The notes beneath the pieces are model-generated. The model saw only the letters and a program-made list of their open reading frames with translations, was not told the DNA's origin and searched no databases. From Brevibacterium antiquum CNRZ 918 (GTDB lineage Bacteria; Actinomycetota; Actinomycetes; Actinomycetales; Brevibacteriaceae): a DNA stretch of 64,000 nucleotides. The DNA lies in assembly GCF_900169145.1 (NCBI RefSeq), contig NZ_FXZD01000003.1, positions 124,001-188,000 of the forward strand. The letters are read 5' to 3'. The first letter of the stretch is position 1. The number at the start of each line of letters is the position of its first letter. Shown piece by piece: positions 1-9,243 of this stretch. The position numbers and the translations under genes were made by a program.

Positions 1-284
1 GCCTCGATGACTGCGGTCTTCCCGTCGGCGGAGATGCCGAACAGGGCGGTCGCGGGTCGCCCCAGGGCATCGACCACGTCGACCGAGCGGGCTGGCGTGC
101 CCCACACTGCGAGCAGAGCGTCGAGGGTGCCCTCACCGCCGTCGGCGAAGGGCAGATCGGTGATCTGCGAGTCGGGGAACACTTGGCGGGCACCGCGCGC
201 CAGGGCGGCTGCGGCGGCGGGGGCACCGGCCGAGCCCTTGAAGGAATCGGGGGCACAGACGATCGTTGGTCTTTCCCTGCTCAT
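1..284 (-). CDS. glxK: Glycerate kinase, N-terminal part (runs off window)
   Basis: The reverse strand from ATG at 284 encodes MSRERPTIVCAPDSFKGS, the N-terminus of the GarK/GlxK glycerate kinase family. The FADGGEGT motif typical of the family follows near residue 47. The enzyme phosphorylates glycerate, which is formed from glyoxylate via tartronate semialdehyde, to 2- or 3-phosphoglycerate. It is divergent from the urate-degradation genes and shares their intergenic region, which contains two GGAA-N6-TTCC palindromes. This fits a role in recovering carbon from ureide-derived glyoxylate. Only about 94 residues are inside the window, so the C-terminus cannot be judged. Confidence 0.88.
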   Translation of the reverse strand, partial: MSRERPTIVCAPDSFKGSAGAPAAAAALARGARQVFPDSQITDLPFADGGEGTLDALLAVWGTPARSVDVVDALGRPATALFGISADGKTAVIE

Positions 285-379
285 GACGTCATTCAACCTC
301 ATTGTCGTGATATCGGCGGAGAGCGCTCAGCAGTCGGACCAGCCGATTCCACCATTCGCACAATCATTATCCACTCTGC

Positions 380-393
380 GGAAGAAGTTTTCC
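380..393. promoter_or_regulatory. Putative IclR/AllR-type operator 1
   Basis: GGAAGAAGTTTTCC is GGAA-N6-TTCC. It lies between the divergent glxK and uraD starts. IclR-family repressors such as IclR and AllR recognise GGAA...TTCC palindromes, and an IclR gene is encoded at 5367-6152. The same arrangement occurs at 467-480 and 6279-6292. Binding is inferred. Confidence 0.55.
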
Positions 394-466
394 AAATTAG
401 TGCCCCAGGTGATCGTTTGGGATTTGACATCGAAGGCACCTCGGGCCACACTCGAACCAGTTAAAT

Positions 467-480
467 GGAAATATACTTCC
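467..480. promoter_or_regulatory. Putative IclR/AllR-type operator 2
   Basis: GGAAATATACTTCC has the same GGAA-N6-TTCC layout as the site at 380-393. It lies 57 bases before the uraD start, where a repressor could block the promoter. The rest of the 285-537 gap shows no gene. Confidence 0.55.
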
Positions 481-537
481 GAGATGTGAAACACGTTCTG
501 AGACGGGCCAGCATCTCGATTTCTTCAGGAGGTCAGT

Positions 538-1032
538 GTGGACCTGAGCGAGTTCAATCAGCTCCCTGCCGATGACGCCCGAACGGCGTTGCGTCCATGC
601 CTGGACGTCGACCGGTGGATCGATGGTGTCGTGGCCGCCCGGCCCTACTCCGACCTGGCCGCGGCCCTGGACTCGGCTCGCACAAGCGCGAACCCATTGA
701 GCCCAGATGAGATCGCCCGTGCCATGTCTCACCATCCCCGGATCGGTGAGAAGGCCAAGGGGGCCTCCGCCGAGGCGGCCCATTCCTCTCGTGAGCAGGC
801 TGGCCTGGGCTCCCTCGAAGGGGATGTTCAGGACCGTCTCGCCGCAGGCAACGCCGCCTACGAAGAGCGTTTCGACCGCGTCTTCCTCATCCGCGCCGCT
901 GGACGCAGCCCCGAGGAGATCCTCGCTGAGCTTCAGCGCCGCATGTCCAACACCGACACCCAGGAGCTCGCAGAGGTCGGCGAGCAGCTGATCCAGATCG
1001 CCGCACTCAGACTCGAAGGAATACTTGCATGA
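538..1032 (+). CDS. uraD: OHCU decarboxylase (2-oxo-4-hydroxy-4-carboxy-5-ureidoimidazoline decarboxylase)
   Basis: This 164-residue protein matches the OHCU decarboxylase family. It has the MSHHPRIGEKAKG segment (catalytic His region near residues 64-76), followed by SREQAGL and the AYEERF...FLIRAAGRS region. It performs the last step that yields S-allantoin from the uricase product in the cytosol. The GTG start at 538 follows a perfect AGGAGG at 527-532. The stop overlaps the next start by 4 bases, so it is translationally coupled to the HIU hydrolase gene. It is the first gene of the urate-to-allantoin operon. Confidence 0.93.
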   Translation: MDLSEFNQLPADDARTALRPCLDVDRWIDGVVAARPYSDLAAALDSARTSANPLSPDEIARAMSHHPRIGEKAKGASAEAAHSSREQAGLGSLEGDVQDRLAAGNAAYEERFDRVFLIRAAGRSPEEILAELQRRMSNTDTQELAEVGEQLIQIAALRLEGILA

Positions 1033-1352
1033 GCTTCATCTCCGCCCACGCACTCGACTCCACGCTCGGCACTCCTGCCGCTGACCTCGAGGTCACGCTG
1101 TACTCCGGTGCTGAGGTGATCGCGAACGCCCGCACGGACGGCAACGGTCGTGTCTCGGAATTCGGACCGGACCACCTCGGCGCCGGAGACTATCGGATCG
1201 TATTCGGTACCGGTGCCTACTTCGAGACCCAAGGGCAGGATCACTTCCATCCTCAGGTGACGATCGACTTCACGGTCAAGGCCGGTGAAGGCCACTATCA
1301 CATACCATTGCTGCTGAGCCCGTTCGCCTACAGCACCTACCGGGGAAGCTGA
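1029..1352 (+). CDS. pucM: 5-hydroxyisourate hydrolase (transthyretin-like)
   Basis: This 107-residue protein has the transthyretin-like HIU hydrolase signature: AHALDSTLGTPA at the N-terminus, a central FGTGAYF, and the C-terminal SPFAYSTYRGS that matches the diagnostic YRGS ending. It hydrolyses 5-hydroxyisourate made by uricase to OHCU, which the upstream uraD product then decarboxylates. Its ATG overlaps the uraD stop. About 190 bases with two palindromes separate it from the uricase gene. The length is normal for the family. Confidence 0.95.
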   Translation: MSFISAHALDSTLGTPAADLEVTLYSGAEVIANARTDGNGRVSEFGPDHLGAGDYRIVFGTGAYFETQGQDHFHPQVTIDFTVKAGEGHYHIPLLLSPFAYSTYRGS

Positions 1353-1400
1353 GAAGCTGACACCACCCATACGACATCAGGGGAAGCAGGCCCCCTTACA

Positions 1401-1448
1401 GGATCATGATCCTCAACAAACCGCCGAAGTTGGCAGGACGAGTCGTCC
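1401..1448. promoter_or_regulatory. Two perfect palindromes between pucM and uricase
   Basis: GGATCATGATCC (1401-1412) and GGACGAGTCGTCC (1436-1448) are perfect inverted repeats in the 188-base gap before the uricase gene. They do not match the GGAA-N6-TTCC sites. They may be mRNA hairpins that set expression of uricase relative to the upstream pair, or operators of another regulator. The function is unknown. Confidence 0.35.
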
Positions 1449-1540
1449 GGCAACCTCGCAAATCAATTGGTCACAGCGGCCAAGGCAGACTCGGTGACGA
1501 GCGCGCCGGGGTCGCTGGTTTCAGCAACAGGAGCAAGAAG

Positions 1541-2425
1541 ATGAGCAAGGTACGACTGACAACGAACCAGTACGGCAAGGCGGAGAACCGGTTGATGAGG
1601 GTCTACCGTGACACCGATCGTCACGAGATCCGCGACCTCAACGTGACCTCGGAGCTGCGGGGCGATTTCGAAACTGCCCACACAGAGGGCAACAACGAGC
1701 ACGTCGTGGCCACCGACACTCAGAAGAACACGGTCTTCGCGAAGGCCAAGGAACTCGGCGTGACCTCGCCCGAGCAGTTCATCATGGGCCTCGCGGACCA
1801 CTTCACCTCGAGCTTCGACTGGGTCACCGGCGGACGCTGGGCGGCCGAGGAATACGGTTGGAGCCGCATCAACGACCACGACCACTCCTTCTACAAGTCA
1901 GCGCCTGAGACCCGCACCGCGGTCTTCACCCGCGACGGTGACAAAGACACCCTGATCTCGGGCTTCTACGGGCTCACCGTACTCAAGACCACCGAGTCGG
2001 GCTTCGTCGGCTACCCGAAGGACAAGTACACGACCCTGCCGGAGACCGACGACCGCATCCTCGCCACGGACATCGCGACCCGCTGGATCTACAACACCTC
2101 GGACCTCGACTTCGAGGGCGTGTACAGACAAGTGAAGGAGATCATCCTCGACTCGTTCACCGACCACTACTCGCATGCCCTGCAGCACACCCTGTACCAG
2201 ATGGGTGAGAAGGTCATCGAGGCTGTGCCGGAGATCGATGAGATCCGCTTCTCCTGCCCGAACAAGCACCATTTCCTCTACGACATCGAACGCTTCGGAC
2301 TGGAGAACCCGAACGAAGTGCTCATCGTCGCTGATCGCCCCTACGGGTTGATCGAAGCCACCTTCACCCGTGACGGTGTGGAGGAGAACAAGGACGCCTG
2401 GGCGCAGATCGCCGGCTTCTGCTGA
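1541..2425 (+). CDS. uox: Urate oxidase (uricase)
   Basis: A 294-residue cofactor-free uricase, close to the usual 300. Visible family segments are [15 protein letters not shown] (with the catalytic Thr), [46 protein letters not shown] and [14 protein letters not shown]. It oxidises urate to 5-hydroxyisourate and H2O2, and the two upstream genes then complete conversion to S-allantoin. The ATG at 1541 was chosen over the longer frame from 1406 because AGGAG lies at 1529-1533 and homology begins there. A stable hairpin follows the stop. Confidence 0.95.
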   Translation: MSKVRLTTNQYGKAENRLMRVYRDTDRHEIRDLNVTSELRGDFETAHTEGNNEHVVATDTQKNTVFAKAKELGVTSPEQFIMGLADHFTSSFDWVTGGRWAAEEYGWSRINDHDHSFYKSAPETRTAVFTRDGDKDTLISGFYGLTVLKTTESGFVGYPKDKYTTLPETDDRILATDIATRWIYNTSDLDFEGVYRQVKEIILDSFTDHYSHALQHTLYQMGEKVIEAVPEIDEIRFSCPNKHHFLYDIERFGLENPNEVLIVADRPYGLIEATFTRDGVEENKDAWAQIAGFC

Positions 2426-2440
2426 TAATTTCCATAGTCG

Positions 2441-2469
2441 GGTCCACGGGAAACACCTTCCCGTGGGCC
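2441..2469 (+). terminator. Hairpin after uricase gene
   Basis: CCACGGGAA (2444-2452) pairs with TTCCCGTGG (2458-2466) around a 5-base loop, and a G-U pair and two further pairs extend the stem to about 12. There is no U tract directly after it. It could terminate the urate operon or attenuate read-through into aceE, which starts at 2493. Confidence 0.5.
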
Positions 2470-2492
2470 TGACGTGTTTGAGAGGGAGAACT

Positions 2493-5246
2493 ATGACCCA
2501 GGACACAACCTCGGCGATCCCGAGGGGAACCGGTGACGAAGAGATCGACGAGTGGCTCGAATCCTGGGAGGGACTCGTCAGCCAGCGTGGAACCCTGCGT
2601 GCGGCCGAGATCATGGAGGCCCTGCGCCGCCGTGCCGCATCGAACTCGGTGGCCCAGCCGAAGGTCACGACCACGGACTACGTGAACACGATCCCGGCCG
2701 ATCAGGAACCTGCCTACCCGGGCGATGAGCGCCTCGAGCGCAAGTACCGCAAATGGCTGCGCTGGAACGCCGCGATGCTCGTCCACCGGGCCCAGCGTCC
2801 CGAGATCTCCGTCGGCGGGCACATCTCAACCTACGCCGGTGCCGCGACCCTCTACGAGATCGGGTTCAACAACTTCTTCCGCGGCCAGAACCACCCCGGC
2901 GGCGGCGACCAGGTCTTCTTCCAGGGCCACGCCTCACCCGGCATGTACGCCCGGGCCTACCTCGAGAACCGCCTGAGCGACAAGCAGCTCGACGGCTTCC
3001 GACAGGAGGCCTCGAAGTCCCCCAACGGACTGAGCTCCTACCCGCACCCTCGTCTGATGCCTGATTTCTGGCAGTTCCCGACCGTGTCGATGGGCCTGGG
3101 CCCGATCAACTCGATCTACCAGGCGCAGATGAACCGCTACCTGCACAACCGCGGCATCAAGGACACCTCCGACCAGCGCGTCTGGGCCTTCCTCGGCGAC
3201 GGTGAGATGGACGAACCGGAATCACGCGGTGCACTCCAGCTGGCCGCCAACGAGGGCCTGGACAACCTCACCTACGTCATCAACTGCAACCTGCAGCGCC
3301 TCGACGGACCCGTGCGCGGCAACGGCAAGATCGTGCAGGAACTCGAAGCGGTCTTCACCGGCGCCGGCTGGAACGTCATCAAGGTGCTGTGGGGTCGCGA
3401 ATGGGACGCCCTGCTCGACGCCGACCACACCGGCTCGCTGGTGCGGATCATGAACGAGACGCTCGACGGTGACTACCAGACCTTCAAGGCCGAGTCCGGC
3501 GGGTTCATCCGCGACAACTTCTTCGGTCGTTCACCGGAGACGAAGGGCCTCGTCGAGCACCTGAGCGACGACGACATCTGGAACCTCAAGCGCGGCGGCC
3601 ACGACTACCACAAGGTCTTCGCCGCCTACCAGCAGGCAGTGAACACGACCGGCAAGCCGACCGTCATCCTTGTCCAGACGGTCAAGGGCTACGGCCTGGG
3701 CACGACCTTCGAGTCGCGCAACGCCACCCACCAGATGAAGAAGTTCACCGCCGCAGACGTCAAAGCCTTCCGCGACCGGATGGACATCCCGATCACCGAC
3801 AAGGTCATCGACGAAGACCCCTACGCGGTGCCCTACTACCACCCGGGCAACGACGCTGAAGAGATTCAGTACATGCTCGAAAAGCGGAAGTCACTGGGCG
3901 GGTTCCTGCCCAACCGGAAGCCCGAGAACAGCAAGAAGACCCTGCCCGCGGTCTCCGACAAGGCCTTCTCGCAGACGAAGAAGGGCTCGGGCCACCAGCA
4001 GGCCGCGACCACGATGGCCTTCGTCCGCCTGCTCAAGGACCTCATGCGGGAGAAGGGCATCGGCAATCGGATCGTGCCCATCATCCCTGATGAGGCACGT
4101 ACCTTCGGCATCGACGCGTTCTTCCCGACCGCGAAGATCTACAACCCGAACGGGCAGAACTACCTCGCCGTCGACCGTGAGCTCTTCCTGTCCTACAAGG
4201 AAGCGACCTCGGGTCAGCTGCTCCACGTCGGCATCAACGAGGCCGGTGCAGCGGCAGGCTTCACAGCCGCCGGCACCGCGTACTCGACGCACGGCGAGCC
4301 GATGATCCCGATCTACGTCTTCTACTCGATGTTCGGCTTCCAGCGCACCGGCGACGCCTTCTGGGCCGCCGGTGACCAGATGACCCGCGGGTTCATCATC
4401 GGCGCCACCGCCGGACGCACCACGCTGACCGGTGAGGGACTCCAGCACGCCGACGGCCACTCGCCGGTGCTGGCCGCGACCAACCCGGCTGTGCGGATCT
4501 ACGACCCGGCCTTCGGCTACGAAATCGGGCACATCATGCGCGATGGCCTGCACCGTATGTACGGCGAGCACGACCTCGGCGACGACGCCCGCAACGTCAT
4601 GTACTACCTGACCGTGTACAACGAGCCGATGCTCCAGCCGGCCGAGCCGGAGGATGTCGACGTCGATGGGATCCTGCGCGGGATCCATCGCGTGGCAGAA
4701 GCCGGCACCGGCGCCGAGGCTGGGGCAGGGGATCGCCCGCAAGCTCAGCTGCTCGCGTCCGGAGTCGCAGTCCCGTGGGCCCTTGAGGCCCGTGGTCTGC
4801 TGGCCCAGGAATGGGGAGTGGACGCGGCTGTCTGGTCGGTCACCTCATGGGCCGAGCTGCGCCGCGACGCTCTGAAGTGCGAGGCCGAGAAGCTCGAGAA
4901 TTTCGAGGCCGAGCCGCGTACGCCCTATGTGCGTGAGCGCCTGGGCTCCGAGGCCGGGCCGATTGTGGCAACGAGTGACTTCGACTCCACGCAGCCGGAC
5001 CTCATCCGGCCGTTCCTCAAGCAGGACTTCGCAACCCTGGGTGCTGACGGATTCGGGTTCTCCGACACGCGTGCAGCAGCGAGGCGCCACTTCAAGATCG
5101 ACGCCCACTCGATGGTCGTGCGCACCCTGCAGCTGCTGGCCGACCGCGGCGAGATCGCCCGCACGGTGCCAGTTGAGGCGGCGAAGAAGTACCGCCTGAA
5201 CGAGGTCAACGCAGGAACCTCAGGAACCGCCGGAGGCGATTCCTGA
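2493..5246 (+). CDS. aceE: Pyruvate dehydrogenase E1 component (homodimeric)
   Basis: This 917-residue protein is a typical homodimeric AceE. It carries [17 protein letters not shown] near residues 107-123, the thiamine diphosphate motif GDGEMDE...NCN near residues 235-270, and the [14 protein letters not shown] region. It decarboxylates pyruvate and feeds acetyl groups to the E2 subunit of the cytosolic complex. The ATG at 2493 follows GAGGGAGAA, and the longer frame from 2370 only overlaps uricase. Its position between urate genes and malic enzyme is unusual. It suggests use of the complex while growing on glyoxylate-producing ureides (inference). Confidence 0.96.
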   Translation: MTQDTTSAIPRGTGDEEIDEWLESWEGLVSQRGTLRAAEIMEALRRRAASNSVAQPKVTTTDYVNTIPADQEPAYPGDERLERKYRKWLRWNAAMLVHRAQRPEISVGGHISTYAGAATLYEIGFNNFFRGQNHPGGGDQVFFQGHASPGMYARAYLENRLSDKQLDGFRQEASKSPNGLSSYPHPRLMPDFWQFPTVSMGLGPINSIYQAQMNRYLHNRGIKDTSDQRVWAFLGDGEMDEPESRGALQLAANEGLDNLTYVINCNLQRLDGPVRGNGKIVQELEAVFTGAGWNVIKVLWGREWDALLDADHTGSLVRIMNETLDGDYQTFKAESGGFIRDNFFGRSPETKGLVEHLSDDDIWNLKRGGHDYHKVFAAYQQAVNTTGKPTVILVQTVKGYGLGTTFESRNATHQMKKFTAADVKAFRDRMDIPITDKVIDEDPYAVPYYHPGNDAEEIQYMLEKRKSLGGFLPNRKPENSKKTLPAVSDKAFSQTKKGSGHQQAATTMAFVRLLKDLMREKGIGNRIVPIIPDEARTFGIDAFFPTAKIYNPNGQNYLAVDRELFLSYKEATSGQLLHVGINEAGAAAGFTAAGTAYSTHGEPMIPIYVFYSMFGFQRTGDAFWAAGDQMTRGFIIGATAGRTTLTGEGLQHADGHSPVLAATNPAVRIYDPAFGYEIGHIMRDGLHRMYGEHDLGDDARNVMYYLTVYNEPMLQPAEPEDVDVDGILRGIHRVAEAGTGAEAGAGDRPQAQLLASGVAVPWALEARGLLAQEWGVDAAVWSVTSWAELRRDALKCEAEKLENFEAEPRTPYVRERLGSEAGPIVATSDFDSTQPDLIRPFLKQDFATLGADGFGFSDTRAAARRHFKIDAHSMVVRTLQLLADRGEIARTVPVEAAKKYRLNEVNAGTSGTAGGDS

Positions 5247-5262
5247 GGCTGCCTGACTCGAC

Positions 5263-5325
5263 AAACGGGTGGCGTGTCGAGAATCGTAGGTGAAACTACG
5301 AGTCTCGACACGCCACCCGTTTTTG
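5263..5325. terminator. Very strong bidirectional terminator between aceE and the IclR gene
   Basis: A perfect 20-base stem (5263-5282 with 5303-5322) encloses a second 5-base stem (CGTAG 5285-5289, CTACG 5296-5300). It starts with AAA and ends in a T run, so it can serve both convergent genes. The stem is far longer than the other terminators in the window. Confidence 0.9.
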
Positions 5326-5366
5326 GCTGTGCAGCTTGTGGTGGCTGTGCAGTGAGCCCCAGTGCC

Positions 5367-6152
5367 TCAGGCGCCGCCGCGCATATCGTGGGAGATCGCC
5401 TCGGCGGCCGAGCGCAGCAGCGGAATCGCACGATCGGCGAAGTTCTGGTCGACACGGCTGATCGGTCCGGACACGGAGATCGCCAGGGGAGCGGGGGCAT
5501 CGGGGATCGACATCGCGAAGCAGCGCACGCCCAGCTCCTGCTCCTGCTCGTCGATCGAGTACCCGCGGTCACGGATGCGCACCAGCTCGGCCTCGAGATC
5601 CTCGACGGTGCCGATGCTGTACTCCGTGGGCGTCGGCATCCCGGCGGTCGTCACGATGTGACGCACCTGCTCGGGTTCCAGGCCGGCGAGGATCGCCTTG
5701 CCCACACCGGTGTCGTGCATATGCGTCCGCCGCCCCACCTCGGTGAACATGCGCATCTGTCGCTGCGAGGAGACCTGATCGACGTAGACGACCATGTCTC
5801 CGTCGATGGTGGCGACGTTTGCGGACTCACCGAGTTCGTCCACGAGCGTGCGCAGGTAGGGGCGGGCGATGGCCCCCAGCTGGGTCCCGGCCAGGTTGCC
5901 CAGGCGGATCAATCCCGGTCCCAGCGCATAGCCGCGGTTGGGCAGCTGACGCACCACGCCGAGGTTGACCAGAGTGTTGAGCAGACGGTGGATCGTCGGG
6001 AGGGGCAGGCTCACCTCGGCGGCGATGTGACTCAGCGTTGCAGAACCGGAGGAGTTCGCGATGCACTCGAGGAGCCCGAAGGCGCGTTCGACGGACTGGA
6101 CGCCGCCCTTGGTCTGGCGGATCGCGGGGGCCTTCGTATCGTTGCTGGTCAT
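5367..6152 (-). CDS. IclR-family transcriptional regulator (AllR-like)
   Basis: A 261-residue IclR protein. An N-terminal winged helix-turn-helix (about residues 19-80, with PTIHRLLNTLVNLGVV as recognition region) precedes an IclR effector domain with GESANVATIDGDMVVYVDQV, HDTGVGKAILAG and a C-terminal GVRCFAMSIPD containing the conserved Cys. Its setting among urate and ureide genes suggests control by allantoin or glyoxylate, as with AllR and IclR. The GGAA-N6-TTCC palindromes at 380, 467 and 6279 are likely targets. It is divergent from the malic enzyme gene and probably autoregulated. The effector is inferred. Confidence 0.88.
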   Translation of the reverse strand: MTSNDTKAPAIRQTKGGVQSVERAFGLLECIANSSGSATLSHIAAEVSLPLPTIHRLLNTLVNLGVVRQLPNRGYALGPGLIRLGNLAGTQLGAIARPYLRTLVDELGESANVATIDGDMVVYVDQVSSQRQMRMFTEVGRRTHMHDTGVGKAILAGLEPEQVRHIVTTAGMPTPTEYSIGTVEDLEAELVRIRDRGYSIDEQEQELGVRCFAMSIPDAPAPLAISVSGPISRVDQNFADRAIPLLRSAAEAISHDMRGGA

Positions 6153-6278
6153 CCCAGTTCCTCTTCCTCGTCTATTGAATTCGTGTTCATTGACTTGCGT
6201 GGCAGCTCGACGATGAGTGCCGTCGACATGACAACCAGGATCGCTGAGCGAAACTGTGACTCAGTCTAGTCTCGAAAT

Positions 6279-6292
6279 GGAAGAAAGTTTCC
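6279..6292. promoter_or_regulatory. Putative IclR/AllR-type operator 3
   Basis: GGAAGAAAGTTTCC (GGAA-N6-TTCC) lies in the divergent region between the IclR gene and the malic enzyme, 87 bases before the latter. It has the same layout as the two sites before uraD, which points to one regulon. Confidence 0.55.
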
Positions 6293-6338
6293 GCTCGCGA
6301 TCATTCTGGCTAGATTTTCCACTATACAGAAGATATTA

Positions 6339-6351
6339 TCCGTACTACGGA
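6339..6351. promoter_or_regulatory. Palindrome in malic enzyme leader
   Basis: TCCGTACTACGGA is a perfect 13-base inverted repeat centred 34 bases before the malic enzyme ATG. It differs from the GGAA-N6-TTCC sites, so it may belong to a second regulator or form an mRNA hairpin. Confidence 0.4.
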
Positions 6352-6378
6352 AAAGACTTATCAGAGAGGATAACTTCC

Positions 6379-7758
6379 ATGGCTGTTCCAAGTCCCGGAT
6401 ACTCAATCACTCTTCGAGTGGAGACAGCGGTCGGCCGGACATCGACGTCCGACCTCGTGGCTGCAGCCGCGGCAACCGGTGCCGCGATCACCGCGCTCGA
6501 TGTCGTCGAATCCACCCCGCACGCGGTGATGATCGATGTCAGCGCCGATACCCGCGATGTCGCCCACGCCGACGAGGTATCGGCTGCACTCGACAAACTT
6601 GACGGCGTCGAGGTTCACAAGGTCTCCGACCGGACCTTCCTGCTCCACCTCGGCGGCAAACTCGAATCCTCGCCCAAGGTGCCTCTGCGCAACCGTGACG
6701 ACCTCTCCCGGGCCTATACGCCTGGCGTGGCCCGAGTGTGCATGGCCATCGCGGAGAACAAGGCCGACGCTCGTCGTCTGACGATCAAGCGCAACACCGT
6801 TGCGGTCGTCACAGACGGCACTGCGGTTCTGGGCCTCGGCGACATCGGGCCGGAAGCGGCGATGCCCGTGATGGAGGGCAAGGCCGTTCTGTTCAAGCAG
6901 TTCGCCGGCGTCGATGCCTGGCCGGTGGCCCTTGATACCAAGGACACCGAGGAGATCATCTCGATCTGCAAGGCCATTGCTCCGGCCTACGGCGGCATCA
7001 ACCTCGAGGACATCTCCGCCCCGAGGTGCTTCGAGATCGAGGCCCGACTCCGCGAGGAGCTCGACATCCCCGTCTTCCACGACGATCAGCACGGCACCGG
7101 CATCGTGACACTGGCTGCGCTGAAGAATGCGCTCAAGGTCGTGGGCAGGAAGCTTGAAGATCAGCGCATCGTCGTGTCCGGTGTGGGCGCTGCGGGAAAT
7201 GCGATCATCCGGCTCCTCCAGGTCGCTGGTGCGAAGAACATCATCGCCTGTGGCCGTGACGGCGCTATCGGACCCGAGTCGAATGTCGACACTGAGCACA
7301 AGCTGTGGCTGCAGCGCAACACGAACCCGGAGGGCTTCGAGGGCACTCTGAAGGAAGCCGTCGTCGGCTCGGACGTGTTCATCGGCGTCTCCGCTCCGAA
7401 CGTGCTCGACGGCAGCGACATCCAGGCCATGAACAAAGATGCTCTTGTCTTCGCGATGGCCAACCCCGACCCTGAGGTCGACCCCGCAGAGGCGCTCAAG
7501 TACGCAGCCGTTGTGGCCACCGGCCGCAGCGATTATCCGAACCAGATCAACAATGTGCTGGCATTCCCGGGCATCTTCCGCGGCCTGCTTGATGCTGAGG
7601 CGACCGACATCGACGAGAACATCATGGTCGCTGCGGCGGACGCTATCGCCTCGTGCATCCCGGAAGACGAACTCCATCCGGGTTATGTGGTGCCTTCGGT
7701 CTTCGACCCCGAAGTGGCGAAGAAGGTCGCAGAGGCGGTTGCGGCCGTTTCGTCCTGA
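6379..7758 (+). CDS. NAD(P)-dependent malic enzyme with N-terminal ACT-like domain
   Basis: A 459-residue malic enzyme that decarboxylates malate to pyruvate. Residues 1-80 resemble the ACT domain seen in many actinobacterial malic enzymes. The catalytic part shows [39 protein letters not shown] and the Rossmann motif [10 protein letters not shown]. The ATG at 6379 was preferred to the longer frame from 6256 because AGAGGA precedes it and the domain starts there. It lies behind a candidate IclR operator and ends at a terminator. With aceE and a malate synthase it could complete a cycle that oxidises glyoxylate (inference). Confidence 0.93.
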   Translation: MAVPSPGYSITLRVETAVGRTSTSDLVAAAAATGAAITALDVVESTPHAVMIDVSADTRDVAHADEVSAALDKLDGVEVHKVSDRTFLLHLGGKLESSPKVPLRNRDDLSRAYTPGVARVCMAIAENKADARRLTIKRNTVAVVTDGTAVLGLGDIGPEAAMPVMEGKAVLFKQFAGVDAWPVALDTKDTEEIISICKAIAPAYGGINLEDISAPRCFEIEARLREELDIPVFHDDQHGTGIVTLAALKNALKVVGRKLEDQRIVVSGVGAAGNAIIRLLQVAGAKNIIACGRDGAIGPESNVDTEHKLWLQRNTNPEGFEGTLKEAVVGSDVFIGVSAPNVLDGSDIQAMNKDALVFAMANPDPEVDPAEALKYAAVVATGRSDYPNQINNVLAFPGIFRGLLDAEATDIDENIMVAAADAIASCIPEDELHPGYVVPSVFDPEVAKKVAEAVAAVSS

Positions 7759-7763
7759 TCATC

Positions 7764-7800
7764 GACCGGTCTCCTGAAACAGGGGGCCGGTCGCTGTTTT
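7764..7800 (+). terminator. Rho-independent terminator after malic enzyme
   Basis: GACCGGTCTCCTG (7764-7776) pairs with CAGGGGGCCGGTC (7780-7792) across an AAA loop, with a few G-U pairs, and GCTGTTTT follows. Confidence 0.8.
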
Positions 7801-7857
7801 ATGAGAGACAATGTTGGGAGACCAGTCCTCCCGCGCAATGATGCTACGAAAGAGAAT

Positions 7858-9171
7858 GTGAAATTGGATCAATCAACGTTGGCCGACATCGACTCACTCC
7901 TGGCGGACACGGACGAGCTGCTGAGCACGCGGTATCCCGGCGAGCGTGATGTCCGGCAGCCCGTGCACACCGTCTACGTCCCCGGGCACCTCTCGACCCC
8001 GGCACTGCCCCGCGAGTGGGGTGAACAGGCGCTGGAATGCGTCGAGGCCAACGGCGGGATGGTTCAGCTGGCCGAACGCGTCATCATCGCCTCCCGCAAG
8101 GAGGCCCTCGCCCCCGACAGCCAGACGATGCCGAATCTGCACCAGGTCGCTCGGGAAGCGGAGATGCTCGCCGAGGCCGTCACCCGGAAGCTCGCCACCG
8201 AACCGATCGAGGACCTGAGGATGGACTTCGAGGACGGGTTCGGGAATCGTGGCGATGAGACCGAGGACGGCTGTGTGCGTGAGGCCGCACGCAATGGGAT
8301 CGCAGGACTGGCCGAGGCGGGTGCGCCGGCGTTCTTCGGCATCCGCTTCAAGTGCTTGGAAGCCGATACCAGGGCACGCGGTCTGTGCACCCTGGATGTG
8401 TACCTCGCCGAGGTGATCGCCGCCCACGGATCGTATCCGAAGGAGCTTGTCCTCACGCTGCCGAAGGTGAGCACCGTCGACCAGGTCAGCGCCATGGTCC
8501 TGGCCTGCCGTGCACTCGAAGCCGAGCACGGCCTCGCCGAGGGCACGATCACCTTCGAGGTGCAGGTCGAGACCCCGCAGCTCATCCTCGGCGCCGACGG
8601 AACAGTGCCGCTGGCACCGGTCCTCGATGCTGGGGCCGGGCGCATCACCTCCCTGCACTATGGCACCTACGACTATTCGGCCTCGATGGGCGTCGCCGCC
8701 GCCTACCAGGCCATGGATCACCCGGTGGCCGACTTCGCGAAGAACCAGATGATGCTCGCGGTCGCCGGCACCGGCGTCCACCTCTCTGATGGTTCGACGA
8801 ACATCATGCCTCTCGGTGAGCCCGAAGAGATCCAACGGGCCTGGAGCCTGCATGCCGGACTGGTCCGCAGGCACCTCAAGCGCGGCATCTACCAGGGGTG
8901 GGACATGCACCCGCACCAGCTGCCCACACGCTTCCTCGCCACATTCCGCTTCTACCGCGAAGGGGCGGAGCGGGCGGCGACTCGACTGCGCAACTATGTG
9001 TTCCAGGAGGACTCAGGTGTCCTCGACGAGCCGGCGACGGCACGGGCGCTGGCCCGCTACCTGGGCCGCGGACTCTCCTGTGGCGCCCACACCGAGGAGT
9101 TCGTGACGGATCGGACGAAGATGTCGATCGCGACCCTCAATCATATCGCCGCCACCGGCGCGGCAGAGTGA
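7858..9171 (+). CDS. DUF6986 protein, CitE/malate-synthase-like TIM barrel
   Basis: A 437-residue protein of the aldolase/citrate lyase (CitE) superfamily, recognised as DUF6986. These proteins are sometimes labelled phosphoenolpyruvate kinase without evidence that I can see here. Visible motifs are MDFEDGFGNRGDE (acidic metal-binding region), FFGIRFKCLE, FEVQVETPQLI with a conserved Glu, and LHYGTYDYSASMGV with a conserved Asp. CitE-like enzymes form or split C-C bonds of acyl-CoA or oxo-acids with Mg2+. The neighbours suggest glyoxylate as substrate, for example a malate-synthase-like reaction (inference). The GTG at 7858 is tentative; an ATG at 7801 is possible. Confidence 0.72.
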   Translation: MKLDQSTLADIDSLLADTDELLSTRYPGERDVRQPVHTVYVPGHLSTPALPREWGEQALECVEANGGMVQLAERVIIASRKEALAPDSQTMPNLHQVAREAEMLAEAVTRKLATEPIEDLRMDFEDGFGNRGDETEDGCVREAARNGIAGLAEAGAPAFFGIRFKCLEADTRARGLCTLDVYLAEVIAAHGSYPKELVLTLPKVSTVDQVSAMVLACRALEAEHGLAEGTITFEVQVETPQLILGADGTVPLAPVLDAGAGRITSLHYGTYDYSASMGVAAAYQAMDHPVADFAKNQMMLAVAGTGVHLSDGSTNIMPLGEPEEIQRAWSLHAGLVRRHLKRGIYQGWDMHPHQLPTRFLATFRFYREGAERAATRLRNYVFQEDSGVLDEPATARALARYLGRGLSCGAHTEEFVTDRTKMSIATLNHIAATGAAE

Positions 9172-9243
9172 CCTGCCGACAACCTCGGCGCCAGACCGCC
9201 GGTTTGTACTGACCAGCCCCGATCTCAAGGAGACACCACACCC

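Noticed and set aside
5274-6269. 331-residue plus-strand frame
   Set aside because: It is antisense to the IclR regulator and begins inside the terminator hairpin.
6403-7677. 424-residue minus-strand frame
   Set aside because: It is antisense to malic enzyme.
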